From Globomyces pollinis-pini (lineage: Eukaryota > Chytridiomycota > Chytridiomycetes > Rhizophydiales > Globomycetaceae): 64,000 bases of DNA. This document shows positions 31,331 through 43,600 of this stretch, piece after piece (position 1 is the stretch's first letter; each line of letters begins with the position of its first letter). The stretch covers positions 21,592 through 85,591 of the forward strand of contig MU621135.1 of the NCBI GenBank assembly GCA_025399215.1, written 5' to 3'. The notes beneath the pieces are model-generated. The model was not told where the DNA came from. It saw nothing but the letters and a program-made list of their open reading frames with translations, and made no database searches. A program made the position numbers and the translations under genes.

Positions 31331-32389
31331 TTAAATTTCCAACACAAAACGATACTTAACATTATTTTTCCTTACTTGCTCGATAGCTTCATTGCATTTA
31401 GATAGTGGGGTTTTTTCAATCCAAGGTAACACTTTGTGTTTGGCAGCATATTCCAACATACTTTCAATTTCATCTGGTGAACCGATTAGAGAACCAACTA
31501 ATGAAGTTTGAGCAAATATTAAAGATCCAAGACTGAGTGTGATTGGTTCTTCTGGAACACCAACAACACAGAGTTTACCACCAACATCCAATAAAGAGAA
31601 ATAACCTTCCCAATTGAGGCCTGGTGCATTTGCTGTGCAGATAATTACGTCTAAAGAGCGAGCGGCTTTCTTCATTGCTTGTGGGTCGGAAGAAACCAGA
31701 ACTTTACTAGCACCCAAGCTATTTAAATCTGCTACTTTCTTTGCACTACTGGTGATAGCAGTGACATCAACAGCTCCAAGAGCCTTAGCAAATTGAAGGG
31801 CGAGATGGCCTAGACCACCAATACCAATAACACCAACACGACAACCGGGTGTCATGTGTCTTTTCAAAGGTGCAAACACAGTAATTCCAGCACAGAGTAA
31901 AGGTGCAGCTTCAGCAGAAGGTAAACCATCAGGGATTTTGAAGGTGAATTCATCAGGAACAATAACAGCTTCTGCGTATCCTCCATAGGCAACACGACCA
32001 TCAGGGTGAGTAGCATTATAAGTAAATGTTCCCTTTTGACACAGGTTTTCACCACCCACTTTGCATTGTTTACACTGATGGCAAGAATTAGCTTGAGCAC
32101 CAACGCCCACTCGATCACCCACTTTGAATCTTGTCACATCCGACCCAATTTCCTCAACAACGCCCACAATTTCATGACCAGGAACAACGGGATACTATGA
32201 TAAGGCGATCAAAATTACCTTGGTAGGACCCCATCCAGAGTCAAGGGTATGTATATCAGAGTGACAAATACCACAATGTGAGATCTTGATTAAGACATCT
32301 TTTGGACCTGGAGGTTTTGCTTCATATTTGAATGGAGCTAGTGGAACCCCTTTTCCTGCACAAGCGTAAGCTGAAATTGTTTTTGACAT
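31331..32389 (-). CDS. Zinc alcohol dehydrogenase, NADP-dependent cinnamyl/ADH6 type
   Basis: Two exons, 32219-32389 and 31331-32194, with a 24-nt intron (32195-32218); 344 aa. Medium-chain dehydrogenase of the cinnamyl-alcohol/ADH6-7 group, reducing aldehydes to alcohols in the cytosol (family knowledge). Catalytic zinc ligands lie in HCGICHSDIH and PGHEIVG. The intron falls between them and its removal restores the standard segment WGPTKYPVVPGHE. The structural zinc site is CHQCKQCKVGGENLC. The Rossmann motif is GVIGIGGLGHLALQFAKALG, and the following STSAKK-like ITSSAKKVADL fits NADP(H) rather than NAD. Length is normal for the family. A TATA-like TATAAAA on the minus strand (32422-32428) lies 33-39 bases before the ATG. 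Confidence 0.93.
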
Positions 32390-32750
32390 TTTTAATATTT
32401 TTGTAGCTCAGATATGGTCGGTTTTATACTGTCCGATTTTCCACGTTTCTCCGCACAATGGCCGAAACGACACACTTTCATCTATCTGAAACCAACCTTG
32501 ATTACCCGATTTGTAATAAGAAACTGATAATGACTCAATTATGATCAAATACTCTAAACATCTACTCTTCTACTGCAAACATTAGTATATAAGAAAGACG
32601 CGCACCAGTGACATTATTCAATTAATACTGACAGTTATTACTGAGAAAATTGTTTACCAATCACTTCAATACTTCCATTATAATACAATAATTCTCAATA
32701 ATCATATTGTTTATTAAATTAAATTAAAAAGGAACGAATGAGTCATAAAT
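32390..32750. promoter_or_regulatory. Promoter of the dehydrogenase and 3' region of the transporter
   Basis: 361 bases. TATAAAA on the minus strand at 32422-32428 is the likely core promoter of the dehydrogenase. No gene or RNA seen. Confidence 0.5.
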
Positions 32751-34168
32751 CTAAAACTCGTTATCCCAGTTTAAATCTAGCGTATCTTCCGAGTAATTAG
32801 ATTGTTCAACCAATTCAATTTCGGGATTTTCTAGTGTAGAATATTCATTTTCTTCGGTTTTTGTACGGGTTTCAAGATGAAGGTTCTGATACTGATTCAG
32901 TATGTAAAGAATTATTGAAGTAGCAAAGCCAAAAATGGTACATGTGATGAAAAACAATTCTGTAGATGTATATGTAGGGTCAGTAGAAATGAGATGAGCT
33001 ACTATCATTGGAAAGATGGAGAGGGATGTGTTAAGAGCCGAAGTTGCAATTCCAAATGCTGTAGCTGTTACCCTTGCATTCACTAATAACGGTATACACG
33101 ACCATAGTGTAACCATCATAGAGTAGGCCACACCCATTACAGAGAGAATGGGTATAGGATTTCCTCCTGAATTTTTGGGTGTTTGATAAAAATACAAGTG
33201 TACTATAAACAGTAAGAGTGAGCATACAGCTAATAGTTTAGCTCGATGACCATATCGATCGACTAGAATCCCAACTAACGGCACAAAAATAACTGCAATT
33301 GTGTCTGGAACTGTCATTATTTGTGCGGCTAAGGAAAAGATTAACATACATAGTAAATACCTTTGACCGAATCACCTGGATAAAACTTGTATTCTAGTAA
33401 AGCAGCATGTATCGTATTGAACGGAATCATTGTAGCATACAGGCAGATAATAATGCCCAACAGAAGCCAGAATCCAATCGAAAAATCAGATTTCTGAAAT
33501 AATGTTTTCGATTTATCTTTTATGAGTGGTATTCCGTGTATGGTTTGAGATTCGTGGTTATCTGGCTGCTTTGACTCGATTTTGGCCAGATAAATAGCAC
33601 ACGCAAAGGATGCCAAACAAGTTAGAAATCCAAACCAAGCAGCACTTGGTACGTTAAACTGATTCGCAATCCATGGTGACATAAGATCATTTAAAACACT
33701 TCCCATTCTTCCAACGCATATATTTAAACTTAGTGCGAGAGAAAGCTCCTTGTTCCAAAACCATTTCGAGGTGATTTTGCTTTGCTAAGTTTGATTAGAT
33801 ACGTTAATGTTTACCATCACTGCCAAGGACTCCCCTCCTATTCCAAACACAAATCTGGAAAAAAGCATTAAATGAATAGATTTGATTTGAATAGCAACGG
33901 CGAATAATAACTGTCCAATCGTGATAGTTGCAGACAAAGCCAAGAGTAGTTTTGGAACCCCCAGCCGATCGATCAACCAACCACCAATAAATGGAAGAAT
34001 CATATTTGGTACTGAATACAGGGAATAGAGTAGCTGTAAGTAATATTGATAGTGTGGGGTATCCAGATACAGATCTAGTGGAGTGTTCAACGCAGCTGGA
34101 ATATCAAAGGCATAATAATTTCCAAAAACCATGCAACAAGTGAGAAACAAAACGAACCATCGACCCAT
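32751..34168 (-). CDS. MFSD1-like major facilitator transporter
   Basis: Three exons: 33815-34168, 33361-33784, 32751-33328; introns 30 and 32 nt; 451 aa. About twelve hydrophobic segments. Signatures of the MFSD1 branch: YYAFDIPAALNTPLDLYL near the N-terminus, LLYSLYSVPNMILPFIGGWL with DRLG (the MFS A-type loop), FSRFVFGIGGESLAVM, and after the first intron KITSKWFWNKELSLALSLNI, then RMGSVLNDLMSPWI. The C-terminal tail is acidic. MFSD1 of animals is a lysosomal dipeptide exporter working with GLMP (established for animals); a vacuolar role here is inference. The start lies only 90 bases from the divergent SprT gene. Confidence 0.85.
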
Positions 34169-34258
34169 TGAAAATGTTTAAACACGAAAGAGTTTAAGGA
34201 AAAAACAAACTGAGGATTGGATTTCTTTAAATTTCTTTCATTTTTACGCATCGTTTGG

Positions 34259-35379
34259 ATGCCTTTGGATTACGACTCAGAACTAGCTGCTGCCTTGGCA
34301 ATTGACCAGTCAGCATTCAATAATGAACAATCTTCTTCTTTGGCAACCATTCCTGATGAATTGGATCCAAATCCAGACCTACATTCCCTATTCCTACATT
34401 TCAATGACCTATTCTTTGATGGTCTATTGGCCGGAGTAGAAGTCAGATGGGCAAAACGTATGACTCTCTGTGGTAATAATCAATCAAATTATTCATTTAT
34501 ATAGCGGGTCAATGTCATTATAATACAGGTGGATATTGTAGTGTACGATTAAGCGAACCACTGCTCAAATTTCGTCCTCGTTCTGATATGATTAATACCC
34601 TTTTACATGAAATGATACATGCTTATTTCTTTCTTACTCGAAATATCAAAGATAGAGTGAATCATGGACCAGATTTTTTGAAGATGGCTAAACAAATTAA
34701 TGAAAAGTGTGGAAGTAATATTACAGTCTATCATACTTTCAAAGATGAAGTGCAATTGTATAGAACTCATGTTTGGCAATGTAATGGGATTTGGAAAGGT
34801 CAACCGCCTTTTTTCGGAATTGTACGGAGAGCAAACAATCGTAAGCCTCAGAAAGCAGATTCTTGGTTTGCCAGTCACCAATTTACATGTGGAGGTGAAT
34901 TTATAAAGGTTTCCGAACCTGACAAATCTACACGGCCCCCAAAATCAGTCAACAAGTTGGATAAAGGACAACGACAGTTATCTTTTGATGCTAATATTTT
35001 ATCACTTATTAAGCATGACAATGTAATGGACAGGGAGTTAGGTTTAGAGACTGGAACAAAGTCAACAAAAATCGAAAATATTCAGCGTACTCTTTCCTTT
35101 AAGACTGAAGATTATAAAAAAACTAAGCAACGCAAGAATGATGAGCATCAGTCTAGTTCAACTGCTTTTGAAATCCCAACATTAGACACCACACAACAAC
35201 TCAGTAAACGTTCAAAAATGGACTCGTACTCTTCATCACATCTTAAATCTACCAAGTCAAAAGATATTGAACCTTCGGTACATTTAGACGTTATTGTACT
35301 TTCCAGTGATGATGAAAATCAAATTGAATCACAACCTTCAACAGAATCAAGATCTAAAATATATATTGATCTGACATAA
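34259..35379 (+). CDS. SprT-like metalloprotease (SPRTN/Wss1 type)
   Basis: Two exons, 34259-34472 and 34505-35379, with a 32-nt intron (34473-34504); 362 aa. SprT domain: PDLHSLFLHFNDLFFDGLLA, GVEVRWAKRMTLCAGQCHYN (joined by splicing), GGYCSVRLSEPLLKFRPRSD, the zinc-binding HEMIH in LLHEMIHAYFF, then HGPDFLKMAKQIN. SPRTN-type details such as HTFKDEV and YRTHVWQC with W..C..C-like zinc sites follow. SPRTN proteases degrade DNA-protein crosslinks during replication (family knowledge). The C-terminal half is polar; GQRQLSFDANI and similar short motifs there could be p97- or PCNA-binding, but that is a guess. The ATG at 34259 precedes the acidic N-terminus MPLDYDSELAAALAIDQS, which is typical of SPRTN. 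Confidence 0.9.
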
Positions 35380-35647
35380 AGTAAATATTTAATACAACTG
35401 AAATTATATGAAAGAAATTCTCTCAACATAAATACCCCCATTATGTTATCGTAACTTTTCAATCGACATTATTATGGATTAGGGCAACATACTTCTGGAT
35501 TGATCTAATCGCATTAAATCAATAGAATAATATAACTCATTTTCACTGATGTATTTTGTTCTATTTCTGAAACTGTTTATTGACACTGTATACATCATAT
35601 GAATTATTGATTCACCAGACTTGTTTTACGATATTTGCTTTTACAGG

Positions 35648-37656
35648 TCAGAAGAGACCATGCCCATAACATGTTGGAAGTAACATTTCAAGTGGTAACC
35701 TTGACTCTTTTTGCATATTCTGCAATTCTTCAAGTTCATATGAACTTGTACTATTCACTATGGCAAAGTTTGGACCATTGTTGATTTCAAGAGTATAGGA
35801 TTTTGACCAGGAATGAATCCAATAAACATGGGTCCTATTCGCAATGAATGCGTGTCTCCAATCACAATTAGGGACAAAAGGTGGTCCTGCCCAACCTGAT
35901 ATCCACCGATTCTCTGGTAGTTTATTTAAAAGTGATTGACCATGAACAGTGGCATTAGATGGAGGATACAAATCTTTCATATCTTTCCATTTCATTACAT
36001 CAATTAAAGTTGGCACCATATCCAATGTTGAAATAGTTCCATTATGTGCATTCCATCGCAAGTTTTGACGCTGAGTGCGTGTAAGAAAGTAATTAGGTAT
36101 ATGAAACCATAAAGGCACCGATAAGACTCGTGAAGTCGGTTTGGTTATTCGAGCATGTTCTCCAGGAGTTTCTCCATGATCGGCACTGAAGGATATAATT
36201 GTATTATTCAAGATCTGTTTCCGCTTGATAGCATCCATAACTGATCCCATCATCATATCCGTTATCCCAATAGAATGAGCATATCTAGCTCTGTCCCGTT
36301 CTTCTTCTGTATCATCTGGAGGTATAAAGTCCTCACCAACCAAAAAGGGATAATGAAGATTATTCTAAACCATTAGATTAAATGAATGCAACATACCCAA
36401 ATAATAGTCAATAAAAATGGTTGATTTGGATCCACAGCATCCAAATAATTCAAAATCCTTGTAGTTAAATTTCGATCATCCATTCCATAATCATTAACCA
36501 CTTCAGCATTTAAAGTAGTTTGAGAAACTATTAAATCAAATTGATCAAACACTGAACTCAATTGTTTCCAACCATGACTAAATTGAGTTTGATAGGAACA
36601 AAAGAGTGCTGTCTTGTAACCATTTGCCCTTGCCAAACTCATCATAGAATCAATTTTGAAATATGATTTTGTTTCCTGTGTATTCTTTTCTGACACAATG
36701 TATCTACCCATGAATATTCCTGGAGTTGCTGTTTCAGTATTTCCAGATATTCCTCTAGCATTATTCATTACAAAAAAGTCTTTTTGGTTTTTGATTTGAT
36801 TGTTAAAATATGTGGAATTGATGTTGGTACCATTTGGATACATTCCAAAGTAATTACCCATACTTTCATTGAGAACAAACACTAGATTGGGTTTCGTAGA
36901 ATTGCTTTCGGTTAGATTTAAATATTTAATATCATTTTCAAAATCAAACTCTATTTCAGTAGTGGTAAAGTATTCAAAGGTGTATTTGATAAAATTCGAA
37001 GTTGGGGAATAAGAACCGTGATAAGTTAACACACCAAGTGATATGAGCATTGGTATTAGTGTTCGCCATTTAATTGACTTCTTTGATCTTTTAGGTACAT
37101 CTTGTTCCAGTGCTGAAAATTCTGAATCATCATCTTCCTTCATAGCCATAAATGGATATTTCTCTATTAGTCCATAATTTCGATCCGAAGTCCAAAAGTA
37201 AGATACAGCTGAAGATAGGGTCCTGGAATATCGTACATATCGAATATAGATGGAAAATAACAAGTATTCGGGTAAGATGGTGATGAACAGTAGCCATAAA
37301 GTTGCGCGGATTTGTTCTCTATTCATTGAATGAGATTCGGTAAATGAAGACAATACATTTGATAACAACTGACTATTCATATACGATTGCATGAAATACA
37401 TGGCATTTAAATCCAAATACACTATTGCACAGTGTAGCGCTACCATCGTGAACAGTGCCAATTTCAAGGTCGAATACACCTCAGCAACATACAAGACAAA
37501 AGAGATGTACATTGTTTGTTCCAAGTATGCTGCTACATAATCAGACCAGAAAGAGCCTTTGGTATGAAGATAGGTAAACAAAGGTCCGCTCATTAGTAAT
37601 GGCAAGAATGCTGGAAATAGTCCTAATACATATCTTGCCAATTTCCGAACAGCCAT
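35648..37656 (-). CDS. Membrane phosphoethanolamine-transferase-like protein (alkaline phosphatase/sulfatase superfamily)
   Basis: Two exons, 36397-37656 and 35648-36364, with a 32-nt intron; 658 aa from the ATG at 37656 (an upstream in-frame ATG at 37749 would add 31 residues). The N-terminal third has about five hydrophobic segments; the rest is an extracytoplasmic sulfatase-type domain. PNLVFVLNESMGNYFGMYP carries the first metal-binding Glu. NTETATPGIFMGRY (about residues 306-319) has Thr where sulfatases have Cys/Ser, the arrangement of EptA/CptA-type phosphoethanolamine transferases and LTA synthases. FSADHGETPGEH supplies later metal ligands. The protein therefore probably moves a phospho-alcohol head group onto a membrane or wall acceptor. 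Its eukaryotic acceptor is unknown. It differs from the GPI ethanolamine transferases PIG-N/O/G in having its membrane segments at the N-terminus. Confidence 0.72.
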
Positions 37657-38020
37657 TTTTAAAAAAACGAAGATTGCCAAGAATCTATTCTGACAAAACT
37701 TTTGTGGTGGTGTACACAAATACATATTGTTCTGTTGTGACAATACCATTAATCATCTGATAACATAATCGTAATTGACGGAATTACTACACATGCACTA
37801 AACTCCAAGCGTTATAATGATCCACTGCAATAGACAAACTCAACATTTTTACTCTTATTAGTTCTATCGACATAAATATTCATCCAACGTACCGAATGCA
37901 GTATATGAAAACACCATAACCTTATTGCTATCAATAAAACAGTTAGGTAGAGTATCAAACTTCAATGTATTTTCAAATCAGGAATGTGAAGAAATGTAGT
38001 ATTGTAGATGCAATGTCATT

Positions 38021-38302
38021 TTAATCCTCGATCAATTTTGGGCTTGTAAACTTTGATTTGAAAGACACTGACCAGAAGATCGTATACTGGAATTGTACGT
38101 GAGAGAAAGGTAGACACTGGTTGTAATTTTCATTTTCTGGAATCCAATCGCAACAGTTTTTGGTCAACTTCAGAGGTGTATCTATTTGATATGGTGGATA
38201 TCCTTCGCAAGTTAAATGGATACATTCAACGGATAATAAAGTCAATATAAAGAATCCACACATTTTGTATAATACAAACATTGATATTTTGTTACTATCC
38301 AT
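38021..38302 (-). CDS. Candidate small secreted cysteine-containing protein
   Basis: A single open frame of 93 codons from the ATG at 38302 (an earlier ATG at 38338 is possible). It has a hydrophobic stretch FVLYKMCGFFILTLLSVECI that could be a signal peptide. LTCEGYPPYQIDTPLK and NCCDWIPENENYNQCLP follow, giving four Cys after the stretch. I recognise no family. An isolated ORF of this length in AT-rich DNA can arise by chance, so this is a weak call based on the signal-like start and the clustered Cys. Confidence 0.35.
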   Translation of the reverse strand: MDSNKISMFVLYKMCGFFILTLLSVECIHLTCEGYPPYQIDTPLKLTKNCCDWIPENENYNQCLPFSHVQFQYTIFWSVSFKSKFTSPKLIED

Positions 38303-38596
38303 AAACACTGCGTTTGGGTATTGCTGGAGGTGACTCAAAAACTTTTATGCAAGAAACCCAGTTTACTAGCCATTTGTGGTCAATTCAGCTACATCAAAGA
38401 GATATACTGTAAAACTTTTGATTTTGTGATAATCCGTGTTGTGGTTTATTTGTAGTTTTTTCGTAAGACGGTTGCTAAAAACTCCTTTAATCATTGCTCT
38501 ATCATAGTTGAGATATTTTCATTGTTATTTCTAGGCGAAACGAGGACGGTTGACGTTAATTTAACATCAAACTTTCTTGATTTTTTCGCGTATCCA

Positions 38597-40502
38597 ATGG
38601 GAAATACTCAGTCAAACGAAGTCTCAAATAATAGAAATAGACGGCATTCTATTCTTATGAATCATAACACCCAACCAGTGATTCTACAGAATGAATTGAT
38701 TCAACCTAAATATAAGAAAAGGTCAAATTCCGTCGAAATATCACCAGAATCAGAAATTCAGGAACTAAAAATCCAAGAACCATCTAGGAATACTTCTCCA
38801 ACTAAGTCCCCAGCAATTTTGATATCACCGCCTTCAATTCAGTCTCCCAATCGCCTCACAATATCAAATTCATTACCTTCTATAACGAATGAGCAACAGA
38901 CAATTGATTTCCACAATCAACTCAATCCTATACCCGAAGCAGTTGTTTCTAGAAACCTCACTCTTCCTAACAATTCGCAAAAACAAAGGTAAGCTTATTT
39001 TATGATACTTTCATTTTGACAAATCCATTTAAATTCCCAAACTATTCTCACATTATAGAAAAGTAAAACCAACGCTGGCGGAAAGAAGGTCAAGAAGTAA
39101 TTCGGTAACGTTAAAGAACATTGTCGTACATACCGATACCAGAGCAAATTCTTTGAATGTTTTAGAAAATGTGTTGAGCCCATCGAATTCCTCATTTCAA
39201 GGAAGAGGATTCAGAAATAACGTACCACTTAGGTTAGATACCTCAAAAATTGTCGCGATAGCATCTCAAGCAACTCCTGATTTTACACCATTATCTGCTA
39301 ATTCAACTGAAAATGTAAATTCAATTATGGAGATCTGTAAACGATTATATGTATCAAACTATCTTCCTATTTGGTACTCCCCGTGGATAAAAAATACAGA
39401 TCCTATGGATTTGAGAAAAGTCGTCAACGGTTATTTCAAGACTATCAAGGATATGGAATCAGAGCGATTAAATATCCATGATTCAATATTCAAAACCAGA
39501 ATAGCAAATAGTACAAAGAATTCTAAACTGAATCGATACCCAGATATTGTTCCATTTGACTACAATAGGGTGGTTTTGAGTTCAAAAAATTCAGATTATA
39601 TTAACGCTTCGTATTTAAAATCTCTTGGAAATGGAAAGACATACATTGCAGCACAAGGACCTACACCAGAAACATTTGGAGATTTCTGGCAGATGATATG
39701 GGAACAATCAACAGCTGTTATCGTTATGCTGACCAAAGAGGAAGAGTATGGTCGCATTAAATGCCATAGATATTGGCCCAATTCAGTGGGGGATACCAAA
39801 AGGTGTCACAAGTATATTGACAACAATTCAATTTGCTTCAAAATATTCTATTCGGAAGACTTTGAAGTCATGAATGGATCTACAATTATAAGAGAATTTG
39901 TGGTCAAAAGAGAAATGCTCTTGCGTGACAGTCCAATTGCATTACCAGAGCCTCCTGAAATAAGAAGGATCAGAATGATACAATATTTACACTGGGAAGA
40001 CCACCATTCCACCGATCCTAGGTCTTTATTATCTCTTATTGATGTGACTAATGAAGTGAATCGCCAAGCTATTGAGGATACAATGATACTTTCAGCAAGT
40101 GATACGAATTTTTTCAAAGTTGGTCCAATGGTTATTCATTGCTCTGCAGGAGTAGGAAGAACTGGATGCTTTTGTACAGTAGATTCTATAATGGATCAAT
40201 TAAAGCAAAAATTAGATTTGTCCAATTTAATAGAAAGTGGTAAAGAGATATTTAATCATCAACAATGGGATAAACTTCCAGGGAATGATTTGATATCTTT
40301 AGCCATCAACAATTACAGGGTTCAAAGAATTGGAACAGTTCAATCTTTATCCCAATTCCAACTCTGTTATGACGCAATTGCTCTATGTATATCTGATGCT
40401 TATCATGAAAAGAAACCAATTACTTGGGATTTGTTACTTTATGATGATGAATTGAAAGATTCAAGAAGGAGTAGATTCAGCTTTTCTTTTGTGAATGGAT
40501 AA
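38597..40502 (+). CDS. Protein tyrosine phosphatase with N-myristoylation signal
   Basis: Two exons, 38597-38988 and 39059-40502, with a 70-nt intron, long for this window; 611 aa. The ATG at 38597 is chosen because it gives MGNTQSN, a good N-myristoylation start. Residues 8-250 are Ser/Pro/Asn-rich and probably disordered. The classical PTP domain (about 265-585) has RYPDIVPFDYNRVVL, SDYINASYLKS, YIAAQGPTPETFGDFWQMIW, the KCHRYWP strand, YLHWEDHHSTDPRSL (the WPD-loop position, here changed) and the active-site loop VIHCSAGVGRTG. The Q-loop is in YRVQRIGTVQSLSQFQ. The Cys and Arg of HCSAGVGRTG are present, so catalysis is plausible. The WPD loop reads WED in YLHWEDHH, so the general-acid Asp may still be there (W-E-D). 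The overall pattern is of a membrane-tethered cytoplasmic phosphatase. Confidence 0.9.
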
Positions 40503-40640
40503 TATAATTTCTTTATATATAGTTAATTTCGGAAATCCCATTAATTCTTGTGTTTGGTACTGACCCAATATCCATGATTTCCCCAATGGCTGGTGGCATC
40601 TTTACTTGTTATTCCAGAGCTATAATATTCATATTACAAG

Positions 40641-43600
40641 ATGGATGATTCCAGCTTGAAATCTCTTGCCATTGTATCCAAAGTTGTTGGTGTTACACCA
40701 ATAGTGTTAAGTCCACCATTCAACAAAAAGTTGAAATTATATTCAACAGTAGTAGAATCAAAAGTGGATGCTATAACAGTCAAAGCAATCCCCACTGAAT
40801 CTGATGCGTTTTGTCAAGTTCAAAAAACAGGTAAAGATGGATCTGTATCGTTGAAAATTGGACCAAACGAAGTAGAAGTCAAAGTAGATGCTCCTGATGG
40901 CTCACATTCTATTTATGTCATTCAAGTTTATAGAACTTCCGGTAAATTCATAGAACTAACCTGTTAAGATACTGACTTTGCATTAAGTGATATCAAGTTG
41001 TCCAAAGATCAAATGTTGATACCAAAATTCTCAAAATTAGAGACTGAATACTTGATTACCGTTCCTTCAGAAGTCCTGGATATATCCATTGATGTCATTC
41101 CTCTAAATCCTAAAGCAACGGTAGCACTTATTCAACCAGAATCAACCACAAAAGAAGTCAAACTCAACACCGGAGATACCGTATTAGAATACCGAGTATT
41201 GGCTGAAAATAAACTGAATGAGGGGCAATTATTAATTACTGCTAGAAAGGGTATGAATTGATTCATTAAAACCAGAGAAATCACTCTATCGACCAAATCC
41301 TATGAAACTGATTAATTCCTTGGCATGCTCCTTTTGTAAAAATTTACTGTTTGCACCTAGAAAGTCCTTATTTGGTTGCGAGCATTCCTTCTGCTTTTCC
41401 TGTTTGTCAGTTGCACATGAAATTAAATCCAACGCTGGAGTTGAAAATTCGATTTCCTGGCTATGTCCCATTTGTATTAACCAACCAGCGACTATCAATC
41501 CACTTAAGCAATCAGATGTAGAAAAAGAAAAGATATTAAATGAGATTGAAACTCAATGTCCATTTGCAAGGTTTGGATGTAAAGAAACAAAAAAGTTCAT
41601 TGAAATGAATGCCCACATACAGATATGCTCGTTTTCTATTTCAACTTGTGTAGAATGTAACAAATTTTCTATTATGGGACAATTGACTGAAAACAAACAT
41701 AATGATGCATGTACATATAACTGCACCGATTGTGCTAAAAAAGTGCCAACAACTATCAAGCAATATCATTCAAACTTTTGCAATCTGAAAAAGGAAACTT
41801 TGTCAATTACTAATTTATCTTCACCATCAAAATGGGAGAGTTCAATGGTTGATCTCAAATTATACGGAAATCTAAGTTTGGATAAAGCAGTTTCGGAGAT
41901 TAGTTCACTAACAGAAAACTATATGCAGCAATATAGTAGTGGTTGGGAACAAGTGATAGAATCTGATGGATTGAGTAAAGTCTGTATCAAATTAGATACT
42001 CTCCAAACAGCATCACAAATTATGGCTACAATGATATCAATCAATACTTCTTCAAATTTATCACGGAATGCAGCCTTAGATTGTCAGTTGCATATTAAAT
42101 TAGGAGACATTGCACAACTCATTACTGATTCAAAGTTTTGGTTCCCTCCCATTGAGCAAAAGAATTCTAAATCAAACGATAATGATCAAGCAGCAGATAG
42201 TTTCATGGCAGATGAAGTGACAGGTTTATTATTACAGCTTGGCATACCACCTTCTGCAACTTATGCCACACAAATCAAAGCAATGGAAGCCGAATATCAT
42301 CGGTTTAAAAATCAAGGTTCAGTCAATGAAGTAAAATTGTTGTCTTTTTTACAATAGGCAGCTGAGGTGCAGAATTTGATAACATGGAAAATGAAACAGG
42401 AGAAATCTAACGGAGTAGAAGGAAATGATACAGATTCGACACAATCAGGAAACGCTGATCTTTTTAATGTGACAAAAAAATACTTTGATGCAGTTACTAT
42501 TGACCCTAATAACCTGGAAGCAAAGTAATTTAACACAACTAACTGTAGTCTTAAATATACGAAACAATTGCTGATTAGCAATGATTCAAAACGAGCAAAC
42601 ATTTTTGCCAGAAATGCACAGAATATCCAACCATGTAACCTGGATGCACAACTATTTGTTGGAATATCATTATTGCATCCAAGGGCAACTGAACAATTGG
42701 ATGTAGTTTTACTGGAAGAATCAATGACATACTTGGAGCAATACTACAACCAAATCATGGGTGTATTCAATTCCAACACTCCTATTAACACAAAGTTATC
42801 CATTTTGAGGTATCAAAAAAATTTGTTGATTGTTGATCCTATACTGATTTTACTATTTCTATCTCTAGCTAAAGGATATCGTCAACAATTTAAATTTCAA
42901 AATGCCATTAATTGTCTATTGGATTTAATTCAAATCTTGACTGCAACTTTCCAAAAGTATCCAAGAAAGAGCGAAGGATTTTATTTTGTTTGTCAAAACA
43001 TATGTGTTGCACAGAGCTGTATCTTAGATATTTCCACAATTGATTCAGGTATCTGTAAAGAATTACACATAAACATCAAAAATACGTTGTTGTCTATGAT
43101 GAAGAAATTTATGATGAATTGCCAAGGTACCAAGGATGAAAAGGTGTTGGAGATTGAATTAGGAATTGTAAAGAACATGTTAAAGTGCGATCCCACATCC
43201 AGTAAATTCCTTTCAGCATTAGGATACAACTACCTGGAACATTTTGACCTGATTCAATTGAATAATCAGAGTGAACCGCTATTAAATCTTGCTGAAAGCT
43301 CTTTTATGGCTTCCATTGAGTCAGAAAATATATCGGAAGGCGGTGTACCATCTATAAAATTGACAAGCCAGAAATGGTGGGATGATTTCCAAAAATCATT
43401 GACAGCTGAAAAAAATATACTCAAGAATAATATGGCGAAATCAGAAAAAGCTGGTGGTAAAAAAGACGCTTTACCAAGTAAAGCTAATAAATCAGCACCT
43501 CCTCCCAAAGCTGAATCAAATATAAAAGACAATACCAAAAAAGCAATGACAGTTACAAAACCTGTAGCCGCGATAAAAAAACCAGCAACAAACGCAAAAC

